Positions 15,161-23,196 of a DNA stretch of 29,191 nucleotides are shown here, in pieces (position 1 is the first letter of the stretch; the number at the start of each line of letters is the position of its first letter). Source of the stretch: DASVWH01 sp036389715 (GTDB lineage Bacteria > Acidobacteriota > Blastocatellia > Pyrinomonadales > Pyrinomonadaceae); the NCBI GenBank assembly GCA_036389715.1, contig DASVWH010000130.1, positions 1 to 29,191 on the forward strand. The letters run 5' to 3'. The notes beneath the pieces are model-generated. The model was not told where the DNA came from. It did no database searches and worked only from the letters and a program-made list of their open reading frames with translations. The position numbers and the translations under genes are program-made.

Positions 15161-16381
15161 TTACGCTTCGGGCGTGCTCTTCTTAGGGCGCGCGGCCCTC
15201 CTGGCCGCAGGTTTGCGAGCGCCCGCGGCCTCGCCTTCCTTCCCGGCGCTCTTCGACGCGGCGGGCTTCCGGGCAGTGACGGACTCGACCAGCTCCGAGG
15301 CAGCCGAAGCGGCGTTTTCCATCAGCTCGCCGACGCCCGACGCGAGATCGGCGCCGAACTGTCGCACCGGCTCCGGCAGGATGCCCGCTGACGACTGCTC
15401 ACCGGCTGACGCCGCGGCCGCCATCGCGCGCGCGGGTTCGTTCGACGCGGAATTCAAGAGGGCATCCCAGCGATAAACAGCGGGCTCGCGCGGCTCCGCC
15501 AGCCGCCTGAAGACTAGGTCCGTGACGGCTTTGGTCACCCAGTTGTGATAGAACTGGCCGACCGAATGTAGGTCCGCGTCCGGCGCTGGATTCATAAAGT
15601 CAATCGCGTAGGGCACGCCGTCTTTAATCGCGAACTCGACCGTGTTGATGTCATAGCCGAGCGCGCGGCAGATGGTTTGCACGTCCCCGATGACGCGCTC
15701 GGTCAGCTCCGGCGAGAGGTAGTTCGGATCATTGATATACTGCTCGCCCGAGAGATAAGGCTTCCGCGGGTCGTAGGGCATAATCATCACGTCCTGCTGG
15801 CCGATGCAGTAGCAGCGGACGAACTGGTCGAAGTCTATGAACTCCTGCAAGGTCATGCAGAGCGTGCCCGTCTGGTCGTACTCGTACCAGAGCTGTTCGA
15901 GCGTGTTGACGCGCGAGACGTTCTTCCAGCCGCCGCCGTCGAAGGGCTTGAGAATGGCGGGCAGTCCGACGTAGTCAATGATGCCCTGCCAGTCGAGCGG
16001 GAATTCCAGGTTGCGCAGGCTCTCGCTGGTCACTCCCTGGATGTAATCCTTCTGCGGGAGCAGGACCGTCTTCGGGATGGCGACGCCGAGCTTGGCGGCC
16101 AGCGAATAGTTGAAGAACTTATCGTCGGCCGACCACCAGAAGGGGTTGTTGACGATGATCGTGCCTTCGAGCGCGGCGCGCTTCATCGTCGCCCGGTAGA
16201 AGGGGATTTCGTGTGAGATGCGGTCAATAATCAGATCGTATTCCCGGGTGTAATCGAAACGCAGGCCGCCCACCTTGATGAATTCGGCGACCGTCTCGCC
16301 CTGGCCGCGCTCGTTGATGCTGGCTATCAGCGCTTCGGGAAATGATTGCTCACGGCCGACCAGGATTCCTACTCTCTTCAT
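15161..16381 (-). CDS. ATP-grasp carboxylate-amine ligase with Ala/Lys-rich tail
   Basis: A 406-aa protein whose first 295 residues form an ATP-grasp fold (RimK/glutathione synthetase type), which joins a carboxylate to an amine through an acyl-phosphate. Nucleotide contacts are seen at Lys145 in PAILKPFDGGGWKNV and in the hinge LQEFIDFDQFVRC (178-190). The metal site appears intact (Glu249, Asp261, Asn264 in NTVEFAIKDGVPYAIDFMNP). Residues 310-406 are low-complexity and end in a basic ARKPAARRAARPKKS tail like histone H1, perhaps nucleic-acid binding. The ATG at 16381 is preferred: an upstream ATG in frame (16498) lies inside the promoter. Substrate unknown. It lies 5 kb from the permuted ATP-grasp/GCS2 cluster. 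Confidence 0.85.
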   Translation of the reverse strand: MKRVGILVGREQSFPEALIASINERGQGETVAEFIKVGGLRFDYTREYDLIIDRISHEIPFYRATMKRAALEGTIIVNNPFWWSADDKFFNYSLAAKLGVAIPKTVLLPQKDYIQGVTSESLRNLEFPLDWQGIIDYVGLPAILKPFDGGGWKNVSRVNTLEQLWYEYDQTGTLCMTLQEFIDFDQFVRCYCIGQQDVMIMPYDPRKPYLSGEQYINDPNYLSPELTERVIGDVQTICRALGYDINTVEFAIKDGVPYAIDFMNPAPDADLHSVGQFYHNWVTKAVTDLVFRRLAEPREPAVYRWDALLNSASNEPARAMAAAASAGEQSSAGILPEPVRQFGADLASGVGELMENAASAASELVESVTARKPAASKSAGKEGEAAGARKPAARRAARPKKSTPEA

Positions 16382-16496
16382 AACTCCAGATGTCCTTTCT
16401 TCTTGACCGGGCGCAGTCCTCAGCGCCCGCATCGCTCCAGGCGCAAGCGCCTCTTCGGACGATAGCGAAGTGTCCGCGCTTGATTCAAAACCGTGC

Positions 16497-16526
16497 ACTC
16501 TACAGGCCGGAACGGGAGATTGTCAA
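16497..16526 (-). promoter_or_regulatory. Candidate sigma-70 promoter of the ATP-grasp gene
   Basis: On the minus strand TTGACA (16521-16526), 18 bases and TAGAGT (16497-16502) form a strong candidate identical in hexamers and spacing to the one at 11445-11474. It predicts a leader of about 110 bases and supports the ATG at 16381. Confidence 0.65.
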
Positions 16527-16616
16527 TCGCGGGCGGGCATCTCCCCGGCCCGGTTAAAGCATCCATATTGTTTGCCGCTCAGGGGTCGCCCGGGCGACGC
16601 ACTTTTTATCTTGCTG

Positions 16617-16625
16617 TGTTAGAAT
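16617..16625 (+). promoter_or_regulatory. Extended -10 element upstream of the LolA-like gene
   Basis: TGTTAGAAT matches the TGnTATAAT extended -10 at all but one base. No -35 is visible at the right distance, as is common for extended -10 promoters. Initiation would fall about 70 bases before the GTG at 16704. The rest of the 16382-16703 gap holds the divergent ATP-grasp promoter and no gene. Confidence 0.5.
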
Positions 16626-16703
16626 TTATCTATCGGATGGCCCTATTTTTCCCCGGCCGCGGGTTCTCGGTTTCGACCACCACCTAAGGAGAAATAATTT
16701 TCA

Positions 16704-17510
16704 GTGTTTAGGCGCTTCACAACCCTTGCCCTTATGCTCATGCTCGCTGCAACGGCGGTCCTGCTCGGCCCGGTCGCGGCCCGCGCCGACGAGAAGAACT
16801 ACACGGCCGAACAGATTGTCGAGACGGTGATCGTCGTCTTCGGCGGTCGCCCGTCTCTGGGCCAGGTCCGGCGCAACGGCTGGGAGCGCGGCAAGACGAC
16901 CATCGTCGCCACGGACGGCCGCACGGAGGAAGGCAGCTACGAACGGCGCTTCATCCGCGGCGAGAGCCTCGACAAAGACAAGGTGCGCCTCGATCAGAAG
17001 ACGCCGACGCTGGAGTATTCGCTCGTTTACGGCGGCGGGAAAATCTGGGGCTTTCTCAACGGGACGACCTTCACGCCCCGGCAGGACACCACCGATCTCT
17101 TCCTCTCGCAGATGTGGCATGGCATTGACGCGCTGCTCAGGTACAAGGAGAACGGCTCGACCATCGCCCTGGCGGGCAAAGATAAGCAGCAGAACATTGA
17201 CCTCTACATCATTGACCTGACCGACAAAGATAAACGGCAGACGCGCTATTACATCAGCGCCAAGTTCTTCCGCATCCTCTGGCTCGAATACGAAGAAGCG
17301 CCGACGGCCGGGGCCAAGCCCGTCAAGTACATGCGCCGGTTCTACGATTACCGCTACACGCAGCAAACGCTCGTGCCCTACAGGTCTGTGCTCTTCGAGG
17401 GCGGCAAGCAGACGCAGGAGACGCGCCTGCTCTCCATCACCTACGGCATCAAGATGGAAGACTCGCTCTTCCAGAATCCAGAGGCGCAGGCCGCCGCCGC
17501 GCAGCCGTAA
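16704..17510 (+). CDS. LolA-like secreted outer-membrane lipoprotein-sorting protein
   Basis: A 268-aa secreted protein with a clear Sec signal peptide (basic MFRR, hydrophobic core to about residue 22, cleavage near ARA-DEK at about 28). The mature part is a strand-rich domain (VRLDQKTPTLEYSLVYGGGKIWGFL, IDLYIIDLTDKDKRQTRYYISAKFFRILWLEY, KYMRRFYDYRYTQQTLVPYRSVLFEGG) with the pattern of the LolA/LolB-like fold that shields lipids in the periplasm. This is a fold-level assignment, not proof of lipoprotein transport. The start is GTG at 16704 behind a good AAGGAG about 12 bases upstream. It is followed by a long hairpin and is probably a single-gene unit. Confidence 0.7.
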   Translation: MFRRFTTLALMLMLAATAVLLGPVAARADEKNYTAEQIVETVIVVFGGRPSLGQVRRNGWERGKTTIVATDGRTEEGSYERRFIRGESLDKDKVRLDQKTPTLEYSLVYGGGKIWGFLNGTTFTPRQDTTDLFLSQMWHGIDALLRYKENGSTIALAGKDKQQNIDLYIIDLTDKDKRQTRYYISAKFFRILWLEYEEAPTAGAKPVKYMRRFYDYRYTQQTLVPYRSVLFEGGKQTQETRLLSITYGIKMEDSLFQNPEAQAAAAQP

Positions 17511-17532
17511 AAGGACGACCGGAAGCAGCGCC

Positions 17533-17589
17533 GATGAAAGATAAAGGCTCGCAGGTTCAACTCTAACCTGCGAGCCCTTGTCTTTCATC
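17533..17589 (+). terminator. Long hairpin terminator after the LolA-like gene
   Basis: GGCTCGCAGGTT (17546-17557) pairs perfectly with 17565-17576. After one mismatch the stem continues for 12 more positions (17533-17544 with 17578-17589, one G-U). The outer arm contains GATGAAAGA, whose complement is also the unit of the tandem repeat that follows. Confidence 0.8.
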
Positions 17590-17620
17590 CTCCATCTTTC
17601 ATCCTCCATCTTTCATCCTT
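17581..17620. repeat. 14-bp tandem repeat (two alternating heptamers)
   Basis: TCTTTCATCCTCCA is repeated from 17581 about two and a half times, equivalent to alternating heptamers CTTTCAT and CCTCCAT. The first unit overlaps the right arm of the terminator hairpin. The remaining gap to 17853 holds a -10-like TATAAT at 17778 and no gene. Confidence 0.65.
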
Positions 17621-17777
17621 TCCTCTTGAGCCTTCAATCTTTCCTCCGAAGAGTTTTATCCTTTTCAGCCTCCGGGACTATGTTTGGCCCGATTTCTTCT
17701 GCGCGGGACGGCTCTTTTCGGGAACCGGGCGGGCGTTCGTGCGTGTAGCTGACTGCGGGCGGACGCGCGGCGGGGTG

Positions 17778-17783
17778 TATAAT
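17778..17783 (+). promoter_or_regulatory. -10 element upstream of the second ECF sigma gene
   Basis: A perfect TATAAT lies about 70 bases before the sigma gene. No sigma-70-like -35 stands at 16-18 bases, so if this is a promoter it depends on another factor, possibly the ECF sigma itself. Confidence 0.35.
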
Positions 17784-17853
17784 TCGGACGAGAGAGGCCG
17801 CCCGCCGGATTTGAAGGACGCGCGCCTCCAACTCATACTGTTTTCTCGATTAA

Positions 17854-18525
17854 GTGGACGCTCAGAGCCTTCCTGCCTTGATGAGCACGCTGACTTCTAT
17901 AGATGATCTGCGTTTCGGCACGGCTGTGCCGCAGACAGTCGTGGCCGAAGAACCCCTTTCAGATCACGCTCTGCTGGAAGCCACGCGCGCGGGCGACGAA
18001 GGCGCGTTCGCGGAACTGGTCGGTCGCTATCGTAACCCCATCACGGGCTACATCTACCGGATGCTCAACGATTACGACCACGCGGTTGATATGGCCCAGG
18101 AGACTTTCGTCAGGGTTTACCAGGCGGCCGAGCGTTACCAGACGTGCTATGCCTTCTCGACCTACATCTACCGGATTGCGACCAACCTGGCCATCAGCGA
18201 GCTGCGGAAACGAAAGCGGCGGCGGATGGTCTCTTTGACGGGATTTTTTCAGCCGGGCGAGGACGCCGCGGAGCAGGACTTTAATCCGCCCGATGTCCGG
18301 CCCTTGCAGGATGTCGCGCTGGTAGACGCCGAGCGGCGGGCCGCCGTCAGCCGCGCGATCAGCACGCTCCCGGAAAAATATCGCGCCCCGCTCGTCCTGC
18401 GCGATGTCGAAGGCAAGAGCTACGAAGAGATCGCGCGGATTCTTGAGACGAGCGAAGGGACCATCAAATCGAGAATCAGCCGCGCGCGCGGCTTCCTGCG
18501 CGACAAGCTGAAAGCCTATTTGTAA
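17854..18525 (+). CDS. ECF RNA polymerase sigma factor (second)
   Basis: A 223-aa extracytoplasmic-function sigma factor. Region 2 is visible in GYIYRMLNDYDHAVDMAQETFVRVYQAAERY followed by FSTYIYRIATNLAISELRKRKRRR. Region 4 is LPEKYRAPLVLRDVEGKSYEEIARILETSEGTIKSRISRARGFLR with its helix-turn-helix. The linker between them is unusually long (about 45 residues). The first codon is GTG at 17854; an ATG at 17881 is an alternative, and neither has a good ribosome site. It is followed by an anti-sigma-like gene after 48 bases and by an HtrA-like gene, an order that recalls sigma-E/anti-sigma/protease stress modules. Confidence 0.93.
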   Translation: MDAQSLPALMSTLTSIDDLRFGTAVPQTVVAEEPLSDHALLEATRAGDEGAFAELVGRYRNPITGYIYRMLNDYDHAVDMAQETFVRVYQAAERYQTCYAFSTYIYRIATNLAISELRKRKRRRMVSLTGFFQPGEDAAEQDFNPPDVRPLQDVALVDAERRAAVSRAISTLPEKYRAPLVLRDVEGKSYEEIARILETSEGTIKSRISRARGFLRDKLKAYL

Positions 18526-18573
18526 GAGGCCGAATGTCGGAGGACGAAATTGTTATCGAGGTTTGAGAAAAGA

Positions 18574-19437
18574 ATGAACTGCCAATCGTGCCGGATTGAA
18601 ATCGAAGAACTGGAAACAGCCGAGCGCCCGGGCGACGCCGCCGGCGCGCACCTTCGCGCCTGCGCCCCGTGCCGGACCTTCTACAGCGAGCGGCTCGCCT
18701 TGCGGCAGCTGGTCGGAAGCCTGGAGCCGGTCTCTGCCCCGCCCGACTTCGACTTTCGCCTGCGAGCGCGGCTCGCCGCGAATAAGGCGACGCACACACA
18801 GGGCTTTCTGCATCGCGTCCTCGCACCCGGAGCGCCAGCCGTCGCGCTGGCCGTCTCCTGCGCAGTGCTCATCGCGGCGGCCCTCGTTTACAACCAGCTC
18901 AAGCCCGGCAGCAGCGGCGTCCATCGAGCCGCCGGAGCCGCCGTCCAACCCGGCGCAGCTCAAATCGCTGGCCAAAAATCGGAAGGTGAGCCGCGTCCGG
19001 GCGGCGCTGTCGCGGCTTCTCCCGCGAGCACCGCGGCAGAGCCTGCGGGAATCTCTCAGCCTGATAAAGCCCTCAATCGCTCCGTCGAAGATGTCAACGG
19101 CAGCAGGCACACGCGCCCGCGCCTGGCCCTCGCCGGAGGCAAGCAAGGCCCGCGCAGGGATTCAATTCGGATAGCCAGAACCGGCGCGCCGTCCTCGAAC
19201 GACGCCGCCGTGCGCCCCGCCCCCTTGATTACGCCCTCCGGCGGCCCGCTCATCACGGCCGGGTCGAACCCGGTCATCGAAATACCCGTGCGCCCTTCAA
19301 CTCAGCCCTTGAGAGTGATGGTCAAAGAGAGCCGCAATTCACGCCGGACAGTGCCGCTTGAGCCGGTCGTCTTCGGCTCGCAGGACATTCTCGAACACGG
19401 CGGCGCGGCGGCCTCCGCGTCGCAGGGCATCTGGTAA
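18574..19437 (+). CDS. Anti-sigma-like membrane protein with N-terminal zinc finger
   Basis: A 287-aa protein with an N-terminal zinc-binding pattern (Cys3, Cys6, then His26, Cys30, Cys33 in AHLRACAPC) of the zf-HC2 anti-sigma type, a membrane helix at about 88-105, and a long Ala/Pro/Gly-rich periplasmic region. It ends with a proline- and serine-rich stretch containing LRVMVKESRNSRRTVPLEPVVFGSQDI. I choose ATG 18574, where GAGAAAAG lies just upstream, over a TTG at 18550. Its position after the sigma gene and before the PDZ protein makes it the natural inhibitor of that sigma factor, released by a signal on the periplasmic side. That role is inferred. Confidence 0.8.
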   Translation: MNCQSCRIEIEELETAERPGDAAGAHLRACAPCRTFYSERLALRQLVGSLEPVSAPPDFDFRLRARLAANKATHTQGFLHRVLAPGAPAVALAVSCAVLIAAALVYNQLKPGSSGVHRAAGAAVQPGAAQIAGQKSEGEPRPGGAVAASPASTAAEPAGISQPDKALNRSVEDVNGSRHTRPRLALAGGKQGPRRDSIRIARTGAPSSNDAAVRPAPLITPSGGPLITAGSNPVIEIPVRPSTQPLRVMVKESRNSRRTVPLEPVVFGSQDILEHGGAAASASQGIW

Positions 19438-19471
19438 TCATGCCGGTGGATTTGCAGGAGTTTTAAAGACC

Positions 19472-21229
19472 ATGATTAGCAGGAATCTCAAACGGCTCTC
19501 TCTCTCCCTGGCACTCCTGGGCCTGGCCTGTGCCAGCCTCAGCGCGCAGGTCGCGCCCGTCGCCCCGGCACGGACGCCGCAGCCCGCGGACGAGCTGACG
19601 GTCATGGGACTGTCGCCGGTCGAGGCCGCGCAGGTGGTGACGGTCGTGCACCGCTTGAACGGGCTCAAGATGCTGCTCCTGCTGCATCGCAAGGGCGAAG
19701 CCGCGGCGACCGTTGACGACGATCTGCTGACGGCCTCGAACGTGCTGACGAGCATCACGGCCGGGTTCGCGCTCGGCGACGGGCAGAGCATCGTCGCGCG
19801 CCTGCCCCAGGCGGAGGCCGAAGTCGAGGCTCAATTTACGCCGTTCTTCGCACCGCTGCCCCAACCGGAGCAGCGCACCTTGCCGAGAGCCCCTGCCGCG
19901 TCGCGTGCGGCCGCCGTGACACAGCCTGGCGCTGCGGCGCGCTGGCCCGGCACGCCTTTCCCTGTGCGCCCTTTTCCCTCCGCCGACCTGAGAATCCTGG
20001 GGCGGGACGGCAAGTCGCTGGCGGCCAGATTCGTCGGCCTCGATAAACCGTCCGGCCTCTCGCTGCTGCGCATCGCCGGACTCAAGTCAGCGGCCGCGCC
20101 GGACGCCGCCGAGGACTCGCTCGCCGTCGGCCAGCGTGTGCGTCTGCTCGCTCCTGTGCGCGTGACGCAGGGCACGAGCGCGGCCCTGGGCGCTCTCTAT
20201 TTACGCCTCGGCCAGCTCGAAGGGGAAATCAAAGAGATCGCTCGCTTGAAGACGGGCAAGATCGCTCATCTGAGCGTCGCGGCGCAGAACCTTTCCCCGG
20301 CCATCGTCGGAGCGATAGCCATTAACGAGGCGGGCGAGACCGTCGGAATGGTCGAAGCGAGCGCGTCGGGCCGTGCTCGCATCATTCCCCCTGCGCTGCT
20401 CAGGCGGGCGGCCGAGCGGGTGCTGGCCGGACAGTCAACCGTCCCGCAGCCCTGGCTCGGCGTGCGCGGCGAAGCTGTTGCCGCCGCCCCGCTGTCCAGC
20501 CTCTTTGTCAGCGGCTGGACGCAGACCGAAGCCGCTGCGCTCAAAGACATGAAAGAGGGAATACTGCTGACTTCGGTCGCGCCCAATACCCCGGCCGCGC
20601 TCGCAGACCTTCGTCCGGGCGACGTAATCCTGAGCGTCAACGACTTCAAGCTCAAGAGCCCGGAGGACTTCTCCTTCGCACTGAATGAAGCGGGCGTCGG
20701 AGCGACCGTCAATTTCACACTCCTGCGCGGAAACTTTCCGCAGCCGCCCTCTCAACTCTATTCTCCCGTGCCGCCCGCCGCGCAGGCGAAAGCCGCTCCG
20801 GCAGCACCCGCCGCGCCGCAGTTGCTGCCTGTCAAGATCGAGCCGTTCACGGTCTCGGTCAAGCTCAGCGAGTCGCCGAATCCGGTCCGCGCAATGGAGC
20901 GGGCCGAAGCACGCGCGCCCGGCCTCGCCGGACCTAATCCGCTTCCGGCCCTGGCGCGCGGCATCGAGACGGTCAACCTTTCTCCGAAGGCCGCCGCGCG
21001 TCTGGGGACACGCGGCGGGATGCTGGTCCTGGCGGTCGAGGCGGAAAGCGCGGCCGCCCGCGCAGGCTTGCGCGTCTTCGACGTGATCGAGCGTGTCGAG
21101 GGCAGGCCCGCCGGGAGCACCACTTTCTTCGACGCGCTGCCGAAGGGAAACCCGCAACGAATCGCGCTTGACGTTATTCGTGAAGGCCGTAGATTGCGGC
21201 TCATGCTAGAGAGCGAGGCCCGCCCGTAA
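19472..21229 (+). CDS. HtrA/DegP-like protein with two PDZ domains and no catalytic triad
   Basis: A 585-aa secreted protein with a signal peptide (LKRLSLSLALLGLACASLSAQ), a degenerate HtrA-like domain (about 90-315) and two PDZ domains (about 328-420 and 498-580). The HtrA pattern can be followed, but the key residues are gone: the GDGYxxTNxHV block reads ALGDGQSIVARLP without His, the TDLAVLRI block reads SGLSLLRI with Gly196 for Asp, and the GNSGGPL block reads NLSPAIVGAI without the Ser-Gly-Gly. PDZ1 is well kept (GILLTSVAPNTPAALADLRPGDVILSVND). It is therefore probably a binding or scaffold protein. ATG 19472 with GCAGGAG upstream is chosen; the upstream open frame is not coding. It closes the sigma/anti-sigma unit. 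Confidence 0.82.
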   Translation: MISRNLKRLSLSLALLGLACASLSAQVAPVAPARTPQPADELTVMGLSPVEAAQVVTVVHRLNGLKMLLLLHRKGEAAATVDDDLLTASNVLTSITAGFALGDGQSIVARLPQAEAEVEAQFTPFFAPLPQPEQRTLPRAPAASRAAAVTQPGAAARWPGTPFPVRPFPSADLRILGRDGKSLAARFVGLDKPSGLSLLRIAGLKSAAAPDAAEDSLAVGQRVRLLAPVRVTQGTSAALGALYLRLGQLEGEIKEIARLKTGKIAHLSVAAQNLSPAIVGAIAINEAGETVGMVEASASGRARIIPPALLRRAAERVLAGQSTVPQPWLGVRGEAVAAAPLSSLFVSGWTQTEAAALKDMKEGILLTSVAPNTPAALADLRPGDVILSVNDFKLKSPEDFSFALNEAGVGATVNFTLLRGNFPQPPSQLYSPVPPAAQAKAAPAAPAAPQLLPVKIEPFTVSVKLSESPNPVRAMERAEARAPGLAGPNPLPALARGIETVNLSPKAAARLGTRGGMLVLAVEAESAAARAGLRVFDVIERVEGRPAGSTTFFDALPKGNPQRIALDVIREGRRLRLMLESEARP

Positions 21230-21402
21230 AGCGTCATTAATCCCCGCTGCATCCAGGTCAGCGTCACGCACCGGCGGCGCTGATACGGCCGCGCCTCCGG
21301 CCCTCGCGTCGTCTTGGTCGGCCCGCCTCAATCTGTGTTACTCTAGTCCCATCCGAAAGCTCGTTGATTCCAATTCGCGGCAGGAAATTTGCGCCTGACT
21401 CT

Positions 21403-22755
21403 ATGCTGCATCGTGCCGTTTCGCATTACCATGAACTGCTGACAACCGCGGACCTGGCGGAATCCTCGCGCGAGATGCTGGACCAGGGCCTGGAGCGGGC
21501 GCGCCTGATTTTCGGTGGCCGCCGCCTTTCGCCCTACCTGCGCCCGCATTTCGTGACCGAGACGGACTTCGCCCGCGTGATCGGGATTTGCGAGACCATC
21601 TGGAACGCCATCGAAAAGGTCAAGGACGCGGCGGTCGAAGACCCTTCGCTGCTCGAAGAGCTTGGGTTGACGGAGACGGAGAGGGAACTGGTCGCCATCG
21701 ACCCTGGCTACCGCGCCGTTTCGCCGACTGCCCGCCTGGACTCTTTTCTGACGGAGCAAGCCTACAGCTTCGTCGAGCTCAACGGCGAAAGCCCGGCCGG
21801 AATCGCATACGTTGACGCGGCTTACGACATCTTCTCGGAACTGCCCGTGATGCGCCGCTTCAATGAGACCTACAACGTGCGCCCGCTCTACGGCAGGCAG
21901 AAGATGCTCGACGTACTGCTGCGCGCCCACCGGGAGTATCTCGGACGCAGGCCCGAGAGCGCGCCGCGCATCGCCATCGTGGACCTCAAGGGCATGCCGA
22001 CCCAGAAGGAGTTCGAGCTGTTCAAGGAGTTCTTCGAGGCCGAGGGTTATCCGGCGCTCATCTGCTCGCCGGACGAGCTGGAATACTCGAACGGCAGGCT
22101 CAGCGCGGGCGAGTTCGAGATCGACATCGTCTACAAGCGGCTGCTGGTCAACGAGTATCTGCCGATCATGGCGGAGAGCCCGGCGCTGCTCGACGCCTAT
22201 CGCGCGGGCGCGGTCTGCATGGTCAACAGCTTCCGCTCAAAGCTGATTCATAAGAAGGCGCTCTTCGCCGTCATGACCGACGAGCGCCACGCAGAGCTCT
22301 TCAGCGCCGAAGAACGCGCAGCCATCAGCGCGCACGTGCCCTGGACGCGGCGCGTCCGCGCAGCCAGGAGCGAGTATCACGGCCAGCCCGTTGACCTCCT
22401 GGAGTTTATCTCGCAGACGCGCGACCGCCTCGTGCTCAAGCCCAACGACGATTACGGCGGGCACGGGATTTACATCGGCTGGAACACGGACGTGATTAGC
22501 TGGGACGAAGCGCTGCACAGCGCCCTGGCCAACGGCGATTACCTCGTTCAGGAGCGCGTGCCGACCGCCCGCGAGGTCTTCCCGGCCCTGTTGGAGGACG
22601 GCTCCGTAGAGTTTGCGGAGCAACTGGTTGACCTCGACCCGCTGCTCTTCTTCGGCAAAGTGGGCTCGGCCTTTACGAGGCTCTCTTCGACGGAGCTGGC
22701 CAACGTCAGTTCGGGCGGCGGGATGGTCCCGACCTTCATCATCAGCGAAAAGTAG
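21403..22755 (+). CDS. Circularly permuted ATP-grasp family protein
   Basis: A 450-aa protein (463 aa if it starts at TTG 21364) of the circularly permuted ATP-grasp type, in which the nucleotide-binding elements come in a different order from the classical fold. Visible blocks are FVELNGESPAGIAYVDA, IAIVDLKGMPTQKEFELFKEFF, the IVYKRLLVNEYL segment, MVNSFRSKLIHKKALFAVM, and the ATP/metal part LVLKPNDDYGGHGIYIGW with LVQERV following. Such proteins are predicted to form amide bonds and often occur beside GCS2-type ligases, as here. The ATG at 21403 has GGAAA rather far upstream; the TTG has no better site. It is the first gene of a set with PilZ, an unknown protein and a YbdK-type ligase. Substrate unknown. 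Confidence 0.8.
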   Translation: MLHRAVSHYHELLTTADLAESSREMLDQGLERARLIFGGRRLSPYLRPHFVTETDFARVIGICETIWNAIEKVKDAAVEDPSLLEELGLTETERELVAIDPGYRAVSPTARLDSFLTEQAYSFVELNGESPAGIAYVDAAYDIFSELPVMRRFNETYNVRPLYGRQKMLDVLLRAHREYLGRRPESAPRIAIVDLKGMPTQKEFELFKEFFEAEGYPALICSPDELEYSNGRLSAGEFEIDIVYKRLLVNEYLPIMAESPALLDAYRAGAVCMVNSFRSKLIHKKALFAVMTDERHAELFSAEERAAISAHVPWTRRVRAARSEYHGQPVDLLEFISQTRDRLVLKPNDDYGGHGIYIGWNTDVISWDEALHSALANGDYLVQERVPTAREVFPALLEDGSVEFAEQLVDLDPLLFFGKVGSAFTRLSSTELANVSSGGGMVPTFIISEK

Positions 22756-22806
22756 CGAAGGCCGGAAAGCCTCGAAGATTTAGCGAGAGGCGCTTCGATT
22801 ATCGGT

Positions 22807-22812
22807 TACAAT
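22807..22812 (+). promoter_or_regulatory. -10-like element upstream of the PilZ gene
   Basis: TACAAT lies 46 bases before the PilZ ATG in the 102-bp gap after the permuted ATP-grasp gene. No matching -35 is seen, so an internal promoter is only possible. Confidence 0.25.
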
Positions 22813-22857
22813 AGGGACGCTCCCGTGTGTTCAATCTGAAGCGAGGGATAACCCGAC

Positions 22858-23196
22858 ATGGTTGAAGAGTTTGATGCCAAAGCGAGCCTGCCGCAGGATG
22901 AGCGCCGCAGCCATGATCGCTCGCGGCTGATCGTTGATGTCTATTTCAACGGCGCGGACGCGACCGGCGTGGCCAGCACCAAGGACATCAGTATGGGCGG
23001 CCTCTATATGAATACGCGGGCCGAGCTGCCGGAAGGCTCCGTGCTGACCATCCGTATCCCTTTTAGCAATGACCAACAGGTCGTCGTCAATGCCGAAGTC
23101 ATCTATAGCAATCCGGGGCGCGGCGTCGGCGTTCGCTTCCAGGGACTGACGGCGAAAGACCGCGCGTTGATGGAACGCGAGCTGCCCCAGCTATGA
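22858..23196 (+). CDS. PilZ-domain protein (probable c-di-GMP receptor)
   Basis: A 112-aa single-domain PilZ protein. The c-di-GMP-binding signature is complete: an RxxxR at Arg17 and Arg21 (ERRSHDRSRL) and DISMGG at 43-48, the (D/N)xSxxG motif at the first strand. The remaining strands (VLTIRIPFSNDQQVVVNAEVIYSNPGRGVGVRF) complete the barrel. So it should bind c-di-GMP and pass the signal to a partner. ATG at 22858 with GAGGG upstream. Its stop overlaps the next start (ATGA at 23193), which couples it to the unknown protein and makes that protein a candidate partner. Confidence 0.9.
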   Translation: MVEEFDAKASLPQDERRSHDRSRLIVDVYFNGADATGVASTKDISMGGLYMNTRAELPEGSVLTIRIPFSNDQQVVVNAEVIYSNPGRGVGVRFQGLTAKDRALMERELPQL

